This document shows, piece after piece, positions 45,073-54,036 of a DNA stretch of 64,000 bases. The stretch comes from Phycisphaerales bacterium (GTDB lineage Bacteria > Planctomycetota > Phycisphaerae > Phycisphaerales > UBA1924), in the NCBI GenBank assembly GCA_028279375.1, contig JANQNW010000016.1, positions 248,001 to 312,000 of the forward strand, written 5' to 3'. A program made the translations under genes and the position numbers. The first letter of the stretch is position 1; each line of letters opens with the position of its first letter. Below the pieces are notes generated by a model. It worked only from the letters and a program-made list of their open reading frames with translations, did not search any database and was not told where the DNA came from.

Positions 45073-45285
45073 TTAGTCCGCGAGCTTGACATTGCCCTCT
45101 TGCTGGAGCTTGATGGGCGCCATCGGGCCCTGATCAGAGGGGCCGAGTTTCGTGCCCGCCTGCCACATGATCGCCACAGCCGCAAGGAGGCTTGCGAACG
45201 CGAAGAGCGCCAGCCCCGTGTACACATTCAGGGTTGACTTCCTCGCTCCCGCAGCGGCGGGCATCTGCATTCCAAGCTGACTCAT
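45073..45285 (-). CDS. Small single-helix membrane protein
   Basis: A 70-residue protein with a short Met/Ala-rich N-terminus, one hydrophobic helix (about 22-41) and a polar C-terminal tail ending VKLAD. No family recognised. It lies 61 bases downstream of the coiled-coil gene and 222 bases upstream of mreB, all on the same strand, so an envelope-related role is plausible (inference). Confidence 0.65.
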   Translation of the reverse strand: MSQLGMQMPAAAGARKSTLNVYTGLALFAFASLLAAVAIMWQAGTKLGPSDQGPMAPIKLQQEGNVKLAD

Positions 45286-45346
45286 CGATCGTGGCTCCGG
45301 AAGGGCGTCGAGGGAGGCGTGCGGTCAGGCGAGTGGACGTATTCGA

Positions 45347-46189
45347 TCAACGATTCGGTGAGACGACGCGATCACCGGCCTGGATCGGGAGATTCTGATT
45401 GAAGCTGTCGATCGTGCCGACGGCTTCATTGAGACTGGCGTTCGTAATCGTCAGGCTGCCGGCGAAACGACCCTCGTGAACGATCGTCAGCTTCATGCCC
45501 TCGCGAACTGAGTCCGCGGTTCCCGCGTCGATCTCAGCCAGCAGGGAGTTGCTCGCTGGATCGCGCCGGACATTCGTGATGCGAGCGGTCAGGGCCGACC
45601 GGTTGCTGGATGCACGGTCGAATCCGCCAGCGCCGGCGGTCGCCGTGCGCGTCGTCTGGAACTCGACGAGCTGCTCCTGCAACGCGCGATTGGTCTCGAC
45701 GGCGACCTCGAGCTGCACGGTGAGATCATTGATCGCATCCGTCAGCTGGATTTCCTTCTGGGCGTAGCGGAGTTCATTGTCACGCAGTGAGGCGACCTCG
45801 TCGTACATCGCGCGAATGAGGCTCGCTTGCGTCTCCGCCATGGCGGCGATCTGGTCGATTCGCGCTGCGACCTTTTGAGCGGTGGCGCGTTCGAGCTGGA
45901 TCTCATTCACAAGCGACTCGTTGTCGGCCTCGACGAGCCTGAGCGTCTCGTTGATCGAGTTCATCTCGAGCTCGAGTCGGGTCGTCTCTGAGAGGGCGTT
46001 GTCGAGTTGTGCCTGCGTCTCGAGCGAGGACGTCTCGGCCGCGCGAATCCGCGACTCGGACTCCTGCACCACACGCTGATACTCGTTGCGGATTCGGTCG
46101 GCATTGGTGCTGAATGCGATCGACAACGCTGCGAGAGCGACGCTCAAGAGCGTGGAACCGACCACCAGAAGCTTCGTTACAGCATGCAC
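45347..46189 (-). CDS. Membrane-anchored coiled-coil protein
   Basis: A 280-residue protein with an N-terminal signal anchor (about 5-27). A long coiled coil follows (about 30-180) rich in Glu, Gln, Leu and Asn, then a compact beta domain (about 195-278) containing LTARITNVRRDPASNSLLAEI and EGMKLTIVHEGRFAGSL. The layout is like MreC, anchor plus coiled coil plus beta domain, but the sequence is different. It probably sits in the periplasm. It is co-directional with mreBCD and the small membrane gene. Confidence 0.78.
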   Translation of the reverse strand: MHAVTKLLVVGSTLLSVALAALSIAFSTNADRIRNEYQRVVQESESRIRAAETSSLETQAQLDNALSETTRLELEMNSINETLRLVEADNESLVNEIQLERATAQKVAARIDQIAAMAETQASLIRAMYDEVASLRDNELRYAQKEIQLTDAINDLTVQLEVAVETNRALQEQLVEFQTTRTATAGAGGFDRASSNRSALTARITNVRRDPASNSLLAEIDAGTADSVREGMKLTIVHEGRFAGSLTITNASLNEAVGTIDSFNQNLPIQAGDRVVSPNR

Positions 46190-46403
46190 TTGCGGGTTCT
46201 CCTCGGACAGCCCATCGGAGCCGCGACCCCCACAGGGTCACGCCAATCGGAGATTCATCAATACGCAGAAACGAGAGATCGGATCCGGTCGGACCCGTGA
46301 ACAGCGTGTCCCGGCAAAACACCCGGACAGCCACACCTCTTGTTACCTCAGATTACGCCCTTCTGTCAACTTTCACGGCCCCTGAAAGAGCCATCGGAGG
46401 GCG

Positions 46404-47498
46404 TTATCGGATGGAGTCCTGAGCAGGCACAGAAGCCGAACTCCTGCCGGCGTCGCCCGCAGTCCGCTCGAGAATCCTGAGAGCCGCTGCTCCGGCGGCC
46501 ACCTGAACGAGGCCGGAGTCGTCACTCATGAGCGTCGCCAGTTTCCCAAGGTTGGCCGGCGACCCCACCTGGCCGTAGACATAGGCGACCTGCGCCCGGA
46601 TTGCGGGGACCTGACTCGCGAGGTACTCGTCGGCGATGAACGCGCCATTCGGCTGGCCCAGCCTCGCGAGAGACGCCGCGGCGGCGAGACGAACCTCCGC
46701 CGGCAGCTTCGATTCACCATCCTGCGCCGTCAGGAAGATCAACTGGCTGACTGATCGCCGGTCATTGACCTCCCCGATGATCTGAACGGCAAGCGCCGCG
46801 GCTTCGAGATCCTCGGGCCTGCTCGGGAAAAGCGCCGCGCGAATGGTCTCGATGGCTTGCGGGTCGCCGAGTTTGGTCAAAGCTTCGGCGATCTGAAGTC
46901 GGAGGATTCGGACCTCTGCGGTGGGCGCTCGCGGGAGATCGTCTCGCGCAGCCTCTCGGAGCATCGGCACTGCAGAAGACTGCCCGAGTTCACCGAGAAT
47001 GAACGCCGCCTGCGATCGGATGCGCGGATCCTGGCTCTTCAGGAGCGACGCGAGAGGCGAGAGATCAACGGGTTCACCGAGCCGAGAGAGCGCGTACTTC
47101 GCCGCCGCTCGCACGACTGGTTCGCTGTCGTATATGAGGCCCTGCACCTGAGGCTCGAGCTCGCGCAGCTTGAGTTGGCCGACGCTCATCGCTGATACGA
47201 AGCGCACGCCCTGGTTCGTGTCGAAGAGTCCGCGCCGAATGAGCGGTGTCGCACGAGCGGGGGCTTCCTGCAGAGCTTCGATCGCGTTCGCACGAAGGAG
47301 CGGGTCGGCGCTCTCGCCGGCGCGTTCGAGCAGCGCGATCACTTCCTCTCGATTCGCAGACTGCTCAATGGGCGTCGCTGGCGGCGGCGCGGCGACCTCA
47401 GCCGTCTGACGCGGAGCGGATTGGCACCCGCTGACCAGAGGGAGACCGGCGCCGGTCGTGACGAGCAATGCCAGCGAGATGCGTGCGTGTCTATTCAC
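46404..47498 (-). CDS. HEAT-repeat lipoprotein
   Basis: A 364-residue lipoprotein: signal MNRHARISLALLVTTGAG by start, lipobox VSGC (about residues 22-25), then about seven HEAT/armadillo-like alpha repeats (for example VRFVSAMSVGQLKLRELEPQ, then IRSQAAFILGELGQSSAVPM and VRLAAAASLARLGQP). Such scaffolds bind proteins. The frame opens at 47543, but GTG 47498 has GAGGAG nine bases upstream and starts a perfect lipoprotein signal, so I chose it. It overlaps the lnt stop by eight bases. The 214 bases downstream, up to the coiled-coil gene, show no gene. Confidence 0.85.
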   Translation of the reverse strand: MNRHARISLALLVTTGAGLPLVSGCQSAPRQTAEVAAPPPATPIEQSANREEVIALLERAGESADPLLRANAIEALQEAPARATPLIRRGLFDTNQGVRFVSAMSVGQLKLRELEPQVQGLIYDSEPVVRAAAKYALSRLGEPVDLSPLASLLKSQDPRIRSQAAFILGELGQSSAVPMLREAARDDLPRAPTAEVRILRLQIAEALTKLGDPQAIETIRAALFPSRPEDLEAAALAVQIIGEVNDRRSVSQLIFLTAQDGESKLPAEVRLAAAASLARLGQPNGAFIADEYLASQVPAIRAQVAYVYGQVGSPANLGKLATLMSDDSGLVQVAAGAAALRILERTAGDAGRSSASVPAQDSIR

Positions 47499-49275
47499 CA
47501 ACGTTCTTCTCCTCACCGGCATCCTGATTCGCCGCAGTCGCAATCTTGATCTTCATCCGATCGACACAGATCCAGATCGCCAGGAATCCGGATGTCACCA
47601 TCGCGAACCAGCCCGCCAGGTCTCCGACTCGACCATAAACCGTGACCTCGTCGAAGGACGGAAGCGGGACACTTGTCGTGATCCAGCCAGACTTCGCCTG
47701 ACTGGGATATCGGCCAGTTTCTCGGGGCTCAATGAGCGAACCGTCCGAAGCGATGAAAGTCGAGATTCCGGTGTTTGCGGCTCGAGCGATCGGCGTGCCG
47801 AGTTCAATCGCCCTCCAGCGCGCAAGCGCCAGGTGCCGCTCTCTCAGGCCCGGGCTCGCCCCGAACCAGGCGTCGTTCGTGACTGCCCCGATGAGGTTGG
47901 CCCGGCGGCGTCCATGCTCGAAGACCAGCCTGCGGCACAGCGCCGGCATCGTCGCCTCAAAGCACACCGGGGTCGCGATGAACACCGAGTCGCCCTCTGC
48001 GCGAGAGAGTTCGAGCAGCGCTCGTGACTGCCCGGCGTCAAGATCGAACGTCATGCCGCCGGCGCCGATGATCAGGAGAGCGCGCTCGAGCCATTCGATC
48101 GCCGAGATGTACGGCATCACCTCGCCGAATGGTGTGAGATGCAGCTTGTCATATCGCTGCACCGAGTCGCCTCCATCTTCGATGAGGAAGACGCTGTTGT
48201 AGAAGCCGTCGGATTCGAGAGCCAGCGCGCCGTCATCAAGGAGTACGAGTCGCGGGTTGTCTCGTGCGAGGGCGCCGATGATCAGCGGGATGCCGAGTCG
48301 CTCCTGCTCGGCGAAGAGGATGTCTGAGAAGTGCGTCGCCGGCACACCGTCGATCGTCAGGCCGTCGGCCCGTGCGTACTCGAGCGCCTCTTGATTGAGC
48401 GCATAGCCGGGGAACATCGTCTCGGGCCAGAGGATGACGTCGGGGACGGGTGTTGACGCGGCGACTTCACGCGTCAGCAACAGGAACTCCTCAAAATCCC
48501 GGAGCTTCTCCTCGCGCGACCACGTGATCTTGCGCCCGAGTTCGACCGTTGTCTGAACGACGCCGATCTCAAGCGACTGATCTCCCGATGGGGAAGCGGA
48601 CCTGCCGAACGCGCCGCCGGCGATGAGCAAGATCAGCGCTGTGACCCCAACCACCAGCGAGGCCAAGGAGCGTGAAGGCCATCGCCGAAGACCGACGACG
48701 AATCCTGCCTGGCTAACCGCGAGCAACAGACTGATTCCGGAAGCGCCCCAGATCGATGCAGACTGTGGAACAATTGGCAGGTCGATCAGCGAATGCGCGA
48801 TGAAATACCAGGGATAGCCGTGGAACAACACGGATCCGCGCAGAGTCTCCAGGCCGACCCAGAGAACACCGAGTCCCAGTGCGTGCGCGATTGCGGGGCT
48901 GCGACGTCGAAGGAACAACGCAGCCACGATGACGAACGCGCTTTGATAGAGGGCAAGGTAGATCGCCAGGAACGGCAGGCCGACAGGCGACACGTTCATG
49001 AGCCAGAGGTGCAGATATAGCCACGCGGGCAGGGACCCAATCGCCACGAAAACGCCGCTTCGAAGCAGATTCGACGTGCGTTGCGAGACGACGAAGAGTG
49101 GAATCAGGCAGACAGCCGACGCGATGGAAGCGCCGATGGGCGGAAAGCTGATCGCGAGGAGGGTCCCGTGAAGGAACGAGAGCAGGAACGCCGCGATCGA
49201 CGGATGACTCCGGGCGTCAAGGAAATGGAGGAGTCCTCGTTGGGCGTTTCCAGCGGCGTCCTGCGCATCACGCAC
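47491..49275 (-). CDS. lnt: Apolipoprotein N-acyltransferase
   Basis: Adds the third acyl chain to lipoproteins at the outer face of the inner membrane. The 594-residue protein has about seven N-terminal helices (to about residue 215) and a C-terminal nitrilase-like domain. The catalytic triad is visible: Glu in LWPETMFPG, Lys in YDKLHLTPFGE and Cys in TPVCFEATMP. It is longer than E. coli Lnt by about 80 residues. Its stop overlaps the start of a lipoprotein gene, a presumptive substrate. Presence of lnt supports a diderm envelope. Confidence 0.94.
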   Translation of the reverse strand: MRDAQDAAGNAQRGLLHFLDARSHPSIAAFLLSFLHGTLLAISFPPIGASIASAVCLIPLFVVSQRTSNLLRSGVFVAIGSLPAWLYLHLWLMNVSPVGLPFLAIYLALYQSAFVIVAALFLRRRSPAIAHALGLGVLWVGLETLRGSVLFHGYPWYFIAHSLIDLPIVPQSASIWGASGISLLLAVSQAGFVVGLRRWPSRSLASLVVGVTALILLIAGGAFGRSASPSGDQSLEIGVVQTTVELGRKITWSREEKLRDFEEFLLLTREVAASTPVPDVILWPETMFPGYALNQEALEYARADGLTIDGVPATHFSDILFAEQERLGIPLIIGALARDNPRLVLLDDGALALESDGFYNSVFLIEDGGDSVQRYDKLHLTPFGEVMPYISAIEWLERALLIIGAGGMTFDLDAGQSRALLELSRAEGDSVFIATPVCFEATMPALCRRLVFEHGRRRANLIGAVTNDAWFGASPGLRERHLALARWRAIELGTPIARAANTGISTFIASDGSLIEPRETGRYPSQAKSGWITTSVPLPSFDEVTVYGRVGDLAGWFAMVTSGFLAIWICVDRMKIKIATAANQDAGEEKNVGE

Positions 49276-49283
49276 GGTGATCG

Positions 49284-50129
49284 TTACTTCCCGGCGTAGT
49301 CAATGAGGCGCCCGATCTCGGTGCGGAGGTCTTTGCGATGCACGATTCGGTCGATCATGCCTCCGGTGAGGAGGCTCTCTGATCTCTGGAAGCCCTCAGG
49401 CAACTCCTGGCGAATCGTGTTCTGAATCACGCGCGGTCCTGCGAATCCGACGAGCGCGCCTGGCTCGGCAAAGATGACATCGCCGAGCATCGCGAAGCTC
49501 GCCGTGACACCACCGGTTGTCGGATCCGTGAGAACTGAGATGAAGAGCCCTCCGGCGTCATCGAATCGGGCGAGCGCCGCGCTTGTCTTCGCCATCTGCA
49601 TGAGCGACAGGCCGGCTTCCTGCATTCGGGCGCCGCCGGAGCAACTCGTCACAATCAACGGCAGGTCCCGATCCGTCGCCAGTTCGATGGATCGAGTGAT
49701 CGTCTCTCCGACGACACTGCCCATGGAGCCCATCATGAACGTGAGGTCGAGACAGCAAAGCACGACCGGACGTCCTTTGATAAACGCCGTGCCGGCGTAG
49801 ACGCCCTCCATCCTGCCAGTCCTGGCTTGCTCACTGGAGATGCGATCCGGATAGGTCTTCCGATCGGTGAACTCGAGCGGATCTCCACATCGAAGTCGGT
49901 CGAACTTCACCTCGAAGGAGTTTTCATCCGCGAGCTGCCGCACGCGCTCGACGGCGTCGATGCGGAAGTGATGGCCGCAGTGGGGGCAGACATGCAGGTT
50001 CGCCGCGACCTGCTTGCGGAACAGCAGCTTCTCGCAGCTCGGGCAGCGCATCCACAGGCCTTCAGGGATGGCCGAACGGCGCGTCGCCACTTTCAGGTCA
50101 GAACTGAGTTGTGGGGCTGCTCGCGTCAT
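49284..50129 (-). CDS. accD: Acetyl-CoA carboxylase carboxyltransferase subunit beta
   Basis: Transfers carboxyl from biotin to acetyl-CoA, the first step of fatty acid synthesis. The 281-residue protein has the N-terminal four-cysteine zinc ribbon (Cys29, Cys32, Cys48, Cys51 in CPSC and CPHC) and the crotonase fold with MGSMGSVVGE, SCSGGARMQEA, DPTTGGVTASFA and VGFAGPRVIQ. The frame opens at 50249, but ATG 50129 has AGGA upstream and gives the normal length. accA is not in the window. It is just upstream of lnt (eight-base gap). Confidence 0.96.
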   Translation of the reverse strand: MTRAAPQLSSDLKVATRRSAIPEGLWMRCPSCEKLLFRKQVAANLHVCPHCGHHFRIDAVERVRQLADENSFEVKFDRLRCGDPLEFTDRKTYPDRISSEQARTGRMEGVYAGTAFIKGRPVVLCCLDLTFMMGSMGSVVGETITRSIELATDRDLPLIVTSCSGGARMQEAGLSLMQMAKTSAALARFDDAGGLFISVLTDPTTGGVTASFAMLGDVIFAEPGALVGFAGPRVIQNTIRQELPEGFQRSESLLTGGMIDRIVHRKDLRTEIGRLIDYAGK

Positions 50130-50163
50130 GTGGATCCTGCTTGCTTGGCAGTCGATGGACGGA

Positions 50164-50781
50164 TCAGGAGGTCGCCCGCGCGACTGTCGCCGGACGATCA
50201 AGATCGCCCGGAGTGAGCGTATGCTCCTCCACGAGTTCCGAGTCTTCAAGCAGCGATCGGAATTCGCTGAGAGGACGCCCCTGCAGGCGACAACGCATGA
50301 GGGCGTTGCAGTGCGGTCTCAGCACGACTGCCACTGGTCGGCGGGGGCCTTTCTCGATGGCCCGTCGAATTGACCGGAAGAGCCTCGCTTCGAGATGTTC
50401 GATCGACTCCCCGTCCGGCGGCGTCACCGATCCCGGGTCGTCCTGCCACTGCTTGTAGGACTTCGCGTACCGCTCCAGGAGTGTGTCTTCAGGCAGGCCT
50501 TCCCAAAGTCCGAAGTCGATCTCGCGGAGGTCATCAAGAGCCTTGACCTTCGCGCCGGTCCGCCTCGCGAGGATCTCGCCTGTCGCCACGCTGGCCTCGT
50601 CGGGCGCTGTAAGAACCACCGCCACCGCGTCCTCAGGAAGACTCTCGGCGAGGGAGGAAATCGCCTCACGACCGGAATCGCTGAGAGGAAGATCAGTCGC
50701 GCCCTGCAGGCGGCCAACGTCATTCCACTCCGTCGCGCCGGAGCGGATGATCAGCGAGGATGTCTCATCTGTTCGTGACAT
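50164..50781 (-). CDS. Histidine-phosphatase-fold protein lacking the catalytic histidine
   Basis: A 205-residue protein that clearly follows branch 1 phosphatases. IIRSGATEWNDVGRLQG is at residues 11-27, LPLSDSGREA follows, and EIDFGLWEGL and PPDGES are in the middle. However, the invariant RHG is RSG (Arg13-Ser14-Gly15), so the phosphate-accepting histidine is absent. The usual SPLxRAxxTA segment reads TAPDEASVATG, losing the phosphate-binding arginine. The second histidine survives in LRPHCNAL. It is probably a pseudo-enzyme with a binding or regulatory role. Between accD and rpe on the same strand. Confidence 0.85.
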   Translation of the reverse strand: MSRTDETSSLIIRSGATEWNDVGRLQGATDLPLSDSGREAISSLAESLPEDAVAVVLTAPDEASVATGEILARRTGAKVKALDDLREIDFGLWEGLPEDTLLERYAKSYKQWQDDPGSVTPPDGESIEHLEARLFRSIRRAIEKGPRRPVAVVLRPHCNALMRCRLQGRPLSEFRSLLEDSELVEEHTLTPGDLDRPATVARATS

Positions 50782-50846
50782 GGGGTTCGAAAATCGAAGC
50801 CGGGAACAATACCAACTAATCGGCGTTCCTCAAAGAAGAAGGCCCA

Positions 50847-51605
50847 TCATTGGGCCGGCTGAAGTTCACCCCGGATCAGGGCGATCGCCCCCGGCCTTTC
50901 CGGCGGCTCGAGGCCGAATATTGCCGATCCCGCGACGAGGACGTCACAGCCGGCGTCTCGAGTCCGCTGGGCCGTTTCGGGCGCCACACCGCCATCCATT
51001 TGCAGGCGTTGGTCGGGTCGAAGGCGCTTCGAAATCAGACGTGTCTTCTCAAGCGTCGGTTCGATGAACTTCTGGCCCCCGAATCCGGGATTGACGCTCA
51101 TGACGAGGATCATCTCGAAGGGATCGAGATGATCGAGCACGGCTTCGACCGGCGTCGGCGGGTTGATAGCGAGGCCCGCGCTCATGCCAGCGTCGTGAAC
51201 CTGATCGGCCACTTCGAGCACGTTGTATCCCTCGCCGAGCGGGCCACCGCCGCCGCCTGCATGGTCGCGATAGTCGGAGAGCGCAGGCTCAATATGGAAG
51301 GTGAGATGGTCGGCGCCCGCATCTCGGAACGGCGCGATATAGCGCGTGGGGTCAGTGACCATCACGTGGACGTCGAGGGTTGCGTCGGGAAGTTCGCGTC
51401 GCAGCCAACGACAGAGATCGGGACCGAGTGTCAGGTTCGGGACGAAATGACCGTCCATGACGTCCAGGTGGAGTAGGTCAGCGGCCTGCCCCGACTCAGG
51501 AGCGAGGACGCTCACACAGTCTTCCGCCATGCGCGCGAAGCTCGCCGCGAGAATCGACGGCGCAATGAGCGGCAGGTGAGGGGGGTGTGTCAGGACGTTC
51601 CGCAT
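50847..51605 (-). CDS. rpe: Ribulose-phosphate 3-epimerase
   Basis: Interconverts ribulose 5-phosphate and xylulose 5-phosphate. The 252-residue TIM barrel has APSILAASFARM (15-26), the metal/catalytic LHLDVMDGHFVPN (45-57), DVHVMV, MSVNPGFGGQKFI and QMDGGVAPETA. A glycine-rich insertion (about residues 112-128) follows HIEPALS and is not typical of the family. ATG 51605 lacks a Shine-Dalgarno; TATCCT lies 11 bases upstream on the minus strand (51617-51622). Confidence 0.94.
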   Translation of the reverse strand: MRNVLTHPPHLPLIAPSILAASFARMAEDCVSVLAPESGQAADLLHLDVMDGHFVPNLTLGPDLCRWLRRELPDATLDVHVMVTDPTRYIAPFRDAGADHLTFHIEPALSDYRDHAGGGGGPLGEGYNVLEVADQVHDAGMSAGLAINPPTPVEAVLDHLDPFEMILVMSVNPGFGGQKFIEPTLEKTRLISKRLRPDQRLQMDGGVAPETAQRTRDAGCDVLVAGSAIFGLEPPERPGAIALIRGELQPAQ

Positions 51606-51627
51606 CGACGCGCGCGAGGATACAACC

Positions 51628-52323
51628 TCAGTCGCCGTCCCGCGCTCTCGTCACCAGTTCTCGGAAGAGCGCTTTGCCATTCCTCTCGTCCTCGGTTCGT
51701 TCCGGATGCCATTGGACCCCGAGGAAGAACGGCCGAGTGGGATCGTCAATCGCCTCGATCAGGCCGTCACTCGAACGAGCGAGAACTCGCATGCGTCCGG
51801 CGTCTGACACAGCCTGCCGGTGATGAGAGCAGACCTGGCCTTCAGAAAGCGCGGAGGTGACCTCCTCGAGCTCAATAGCGTGGACGGCGTCGCCGTAGTG
51901 ATCAGCATGCGTCGGTGTCGATTCGGGCAGATGCTGGTCAAGTGCGCCACCGGCGGCAAGCGCCATGTATTGCATTCCAAGGCAGACCCCGAGGACGGGC
52001 TTGGCTTGATAACGAGCGCCGAGTTCTTCGAGGAGCGCCAACTCGAACGATTGGCGCTCAGGCGCAACTCTTGTCGCCGCCGCGTGCGTCGGGACACCGA
52101 AGTTCTCCATAATGGGATCATCGCCGCCCGTCAGGATGAAGGCGTCGCAAAGGCGAGCGTAGTGCGGGGCCGCCCGCGGGATCGGTGGGAGCAGGAGTGG
52201 TGTTCCCCCCGCCTCAATGACAGATGCCGCATAGCCGGGGCGCACGCGCACTCTGCCATCCTGAAGATCACATGTGATTCCGATCAGCGGCGAGTTGGTC
52301 GTCGGTGCGGCCATTAATTCCAT
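51628..52323 (-). CDS. Class I glutamine-amidotransferase-like hydrolase (peptidase C26, PuuD-like)
   Basis: A 231-residue protein (228 if it starts at ATG 52314). The nucleophile elbow GVCLGMQYMAL, the substrate segment LTGGDDPIMENFG and the catalytic VQWHPERTED (His, Glu) are present. Close relatives hydrolyse gamma-glutamyl-gamma-aminobutyrate or related gamma-glutamyl compounds. The exact substrate is unknown. It is divergent from guaB across about 70 bases and lies 22 bases upstream of rpe. Confidence 0.88.
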   Translation of the reverse strand: MELMAAPTTNSPLIGITCDLQDGRVRVRPGYAASVIEAGGTPLLLPPIPRAAPHYARLCDAFILTGGDDPIMENFGVPTHAAATRVAPERQSFELALLEELGARYQAKPVLGVCLGMQYMALAAGGALDQHLPESTPTHADHYGDAVHAIELEEVTSALSEGQVCSHHRQAVSDAGRMRVLARSSDGLIEAIDDPTRPFFLGVQWHPERTEDERNGKALFRELVTRARDGD

Positions 52324-52358
52324 TCAGGACTTCAAGAACGGCGCGGGCGTGGGTGTCG

Positions 52359-52387
52359 TTGACGGATTCGGGCAGTCCTGATACTTT
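52359..52387 (+). promoter_or_regulatory. guaB promoter, predicted to give a leaderless mRNA
   Basis: TTGACG (52359-52364), a 17-base spacer, and TACTTT (52382-52387) preceded by TGA as an extended -10. The hexamer ends five bases before ATG 52393, so transcription would start at or beside the A of the ATG. This is the best -35/-10 pair seen in the window. Confidence 0.6.
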
Positions 52388-52392
52388 CGGAC

Positions 52393-53916
52393 ATGGCACC
52401 CCCACCGGAAACAAGAATCATCGGCGACGGCATCACTTTTGACGATGTCCTGCTGTGTCCGCGTCGAAGCGAGGTCCTGCCCGCTGACGCCGACACCTCC
52501 ACACGCCTCACCAACGACATCCAACTGAACATCCCGCTGATCTCAGCGCCCATGGACACCGTGACAGAATCAGGTCTCGCGGTGGCCCTCGCGCAGGAGG
52601 GCGGCGTAGGCGTCATTCATAAGAACCTCTCGACGGAGAGTCAGGCGCGCGAAGTCGACAAGGTGAAGCGGTCGGCCAGCGGCGTGATCACTGATCCGGT
52701 GACGCTCGGCCCCCTCGACACCGTCGGCGATGCTCGGCGAGCGATGGCGCGCTTCAACGTCTCGGGATTCCCGGTCGTCGAGGATGGCAGCGCCGGACTT
52801 CGCACCAAGGGGAAGGTCCTGGGCATCCTGACGCGTCGCGATCTCAAATTCACCGAGAACGATCAGACCTCCGTCAAGGACGTGATGACCGGCGCCAACC
52901 TCGTCACTGCTCCGCCAGAGTGCACGCTCGAAGAAGCGAATCTCATTCTCAATCGAAACAAGGTCGAGAAGCTGCTGCTCGCCGATGGCGCCGGGAATCT
53001 CGCGGGGCTCATCACGCGACGCGACATCGATCGTCTGAGTCAGTTTCCACGCGCATGCACGGACGAGCGAGGCAGGCTGCGCTGCGGCGCGGCCGTCGGT
53101 GTGCGACAGTTCGAGCGCGTCGAAGCGCTTCTCGCGGCGGACGTTGACTTCGTGGTGGTCGACACCGCCCACGGCCACACGCTGAACGTGATCGAGACGG
53201 TCCGGCAGATCAAAGCCCAATGGAGCATTCCCGTCATCGCGGGCAACATCGCAACTGGTGAGGCGGCGCGTGATCTCATCGAAGCCGGTGCGGATGCAGT
53301 GAAAGTCGGAATCGGGCCGGGGTCGATCTGCACAACGCGCGTCGTGACAGGCGTCGGCGTGCCGCAGGTGTCTGCGATTCAGAACGCCGTCGCTGTCGCG
53401 GATCAGCATGATATTCCGGTGATCGCCGACGGCGGCGTGCGAACTTCAGGCGACATCGCGAAGGCGATCGCCGCCGGCGCCTCCAGCGTCATGATGGGAT
53501 CGCTGTTTGCGGGGCTCGATGAGTCGCCCGGTGAACTCGTGATCAGCAAGGGACGGCGCTACAAGAGCTATCGAGGCATGGGAAGCGAGGGCGCGATGGG
53601 CGCCGGGTCTGCGGATCGCTACGGCCAGGCGGAGAAGCTTGAGTCCTCGAGCAACGGGCGCGGCGATGTCAAGTTCGTGCCGGAGGGCGTTGAAGGTCTC
53701 GTTCCCTATCGCGGACCCCTGGCGGATTTTGTTTACCAAATGGTCGGCGGGGTGCGGGCGGCAATGGGGTACTGCGGCGCCGACACGATCGAGGTGCTTC
53801 GGCGAGAGGCGGTCTTCACGCGAATCTCCGCCGCCAGCATGGTCGAGAGTCATCCGCACGACATTCGGATCACGAAGGAGTCTCCGAACTACACGGTGGA
53901 GATGCAGCACGCCTGA
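52393..53916 (+). CDS. guaB: IMP dehydrogenase
   Basis: NAD-dependent oxidation of IMP to XMP, the committed step of GTP synthesis. The 507 residues include a TIM barrel interrupted by a CBS pair (about 100-225). The PMDTVTES segment, catalytic Cys313 in GPGSICTTR, the [17 protein letters not shown] phosphate loop and the flap [10 protein letters not shown] to YFVPEG-type region (here KFVPEGVEG) are all present. No Shine-Dalgarno; the promoter directly abuts the ATG. Confidence 0.97.
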   Translation: MAPPPETRIIGDGITFDDVLLCPRRSEVLPADADTSTRLTNDIQLNIPLISAPMDTVTESGLAVALAQEGGVGVIHKNLSTESQAREVDKVKRSASGVITDPVTLGPLDTVGDARRAMARFNVSGFPVVEDGSAGLRTKGKVLGILTRRDLKFTENDQTSVKDVMTGANLVTAPPECTLEEANLILNRNKVEKLLLADGAGNLAGLITRRDIDRLSQFPRACTDERGRLRCGAAVGVRQFERVEALLAADVDFVVVDTAHGHTLNVIETVRQIKAQWSIPVIAGNIATGEAARDLIEAGADAVKVGIGPGSICTTRVVTGVGVPQVSAIQNAVAVADQHDIPVIADGGVRTSGDIAKAIAAGASSVMMGSLFAGLDESPGELVISKGRRYKSYRGMGSEGAMGAGSADRYGQAEKLESSSNGRGDVKFVPEGVEGLVPYRGPLADFVYQMVGGVRAAMGYCGADTIEVLRREAVFTRISAASMVESHPHDIRITKESPNYTVEMQHA

Positions 53917-54036
53917 GTCCTCCCCGAGATGGCAGGGATTGCCGCATTTAACGTCCGGAAGTCCTGATCGCCTCGGGCGCAGGTGGCCCCTACAGTCCGG
54001 TGCGCCATACTTCCCTGGGCCTCACCGGAGAGAGAG

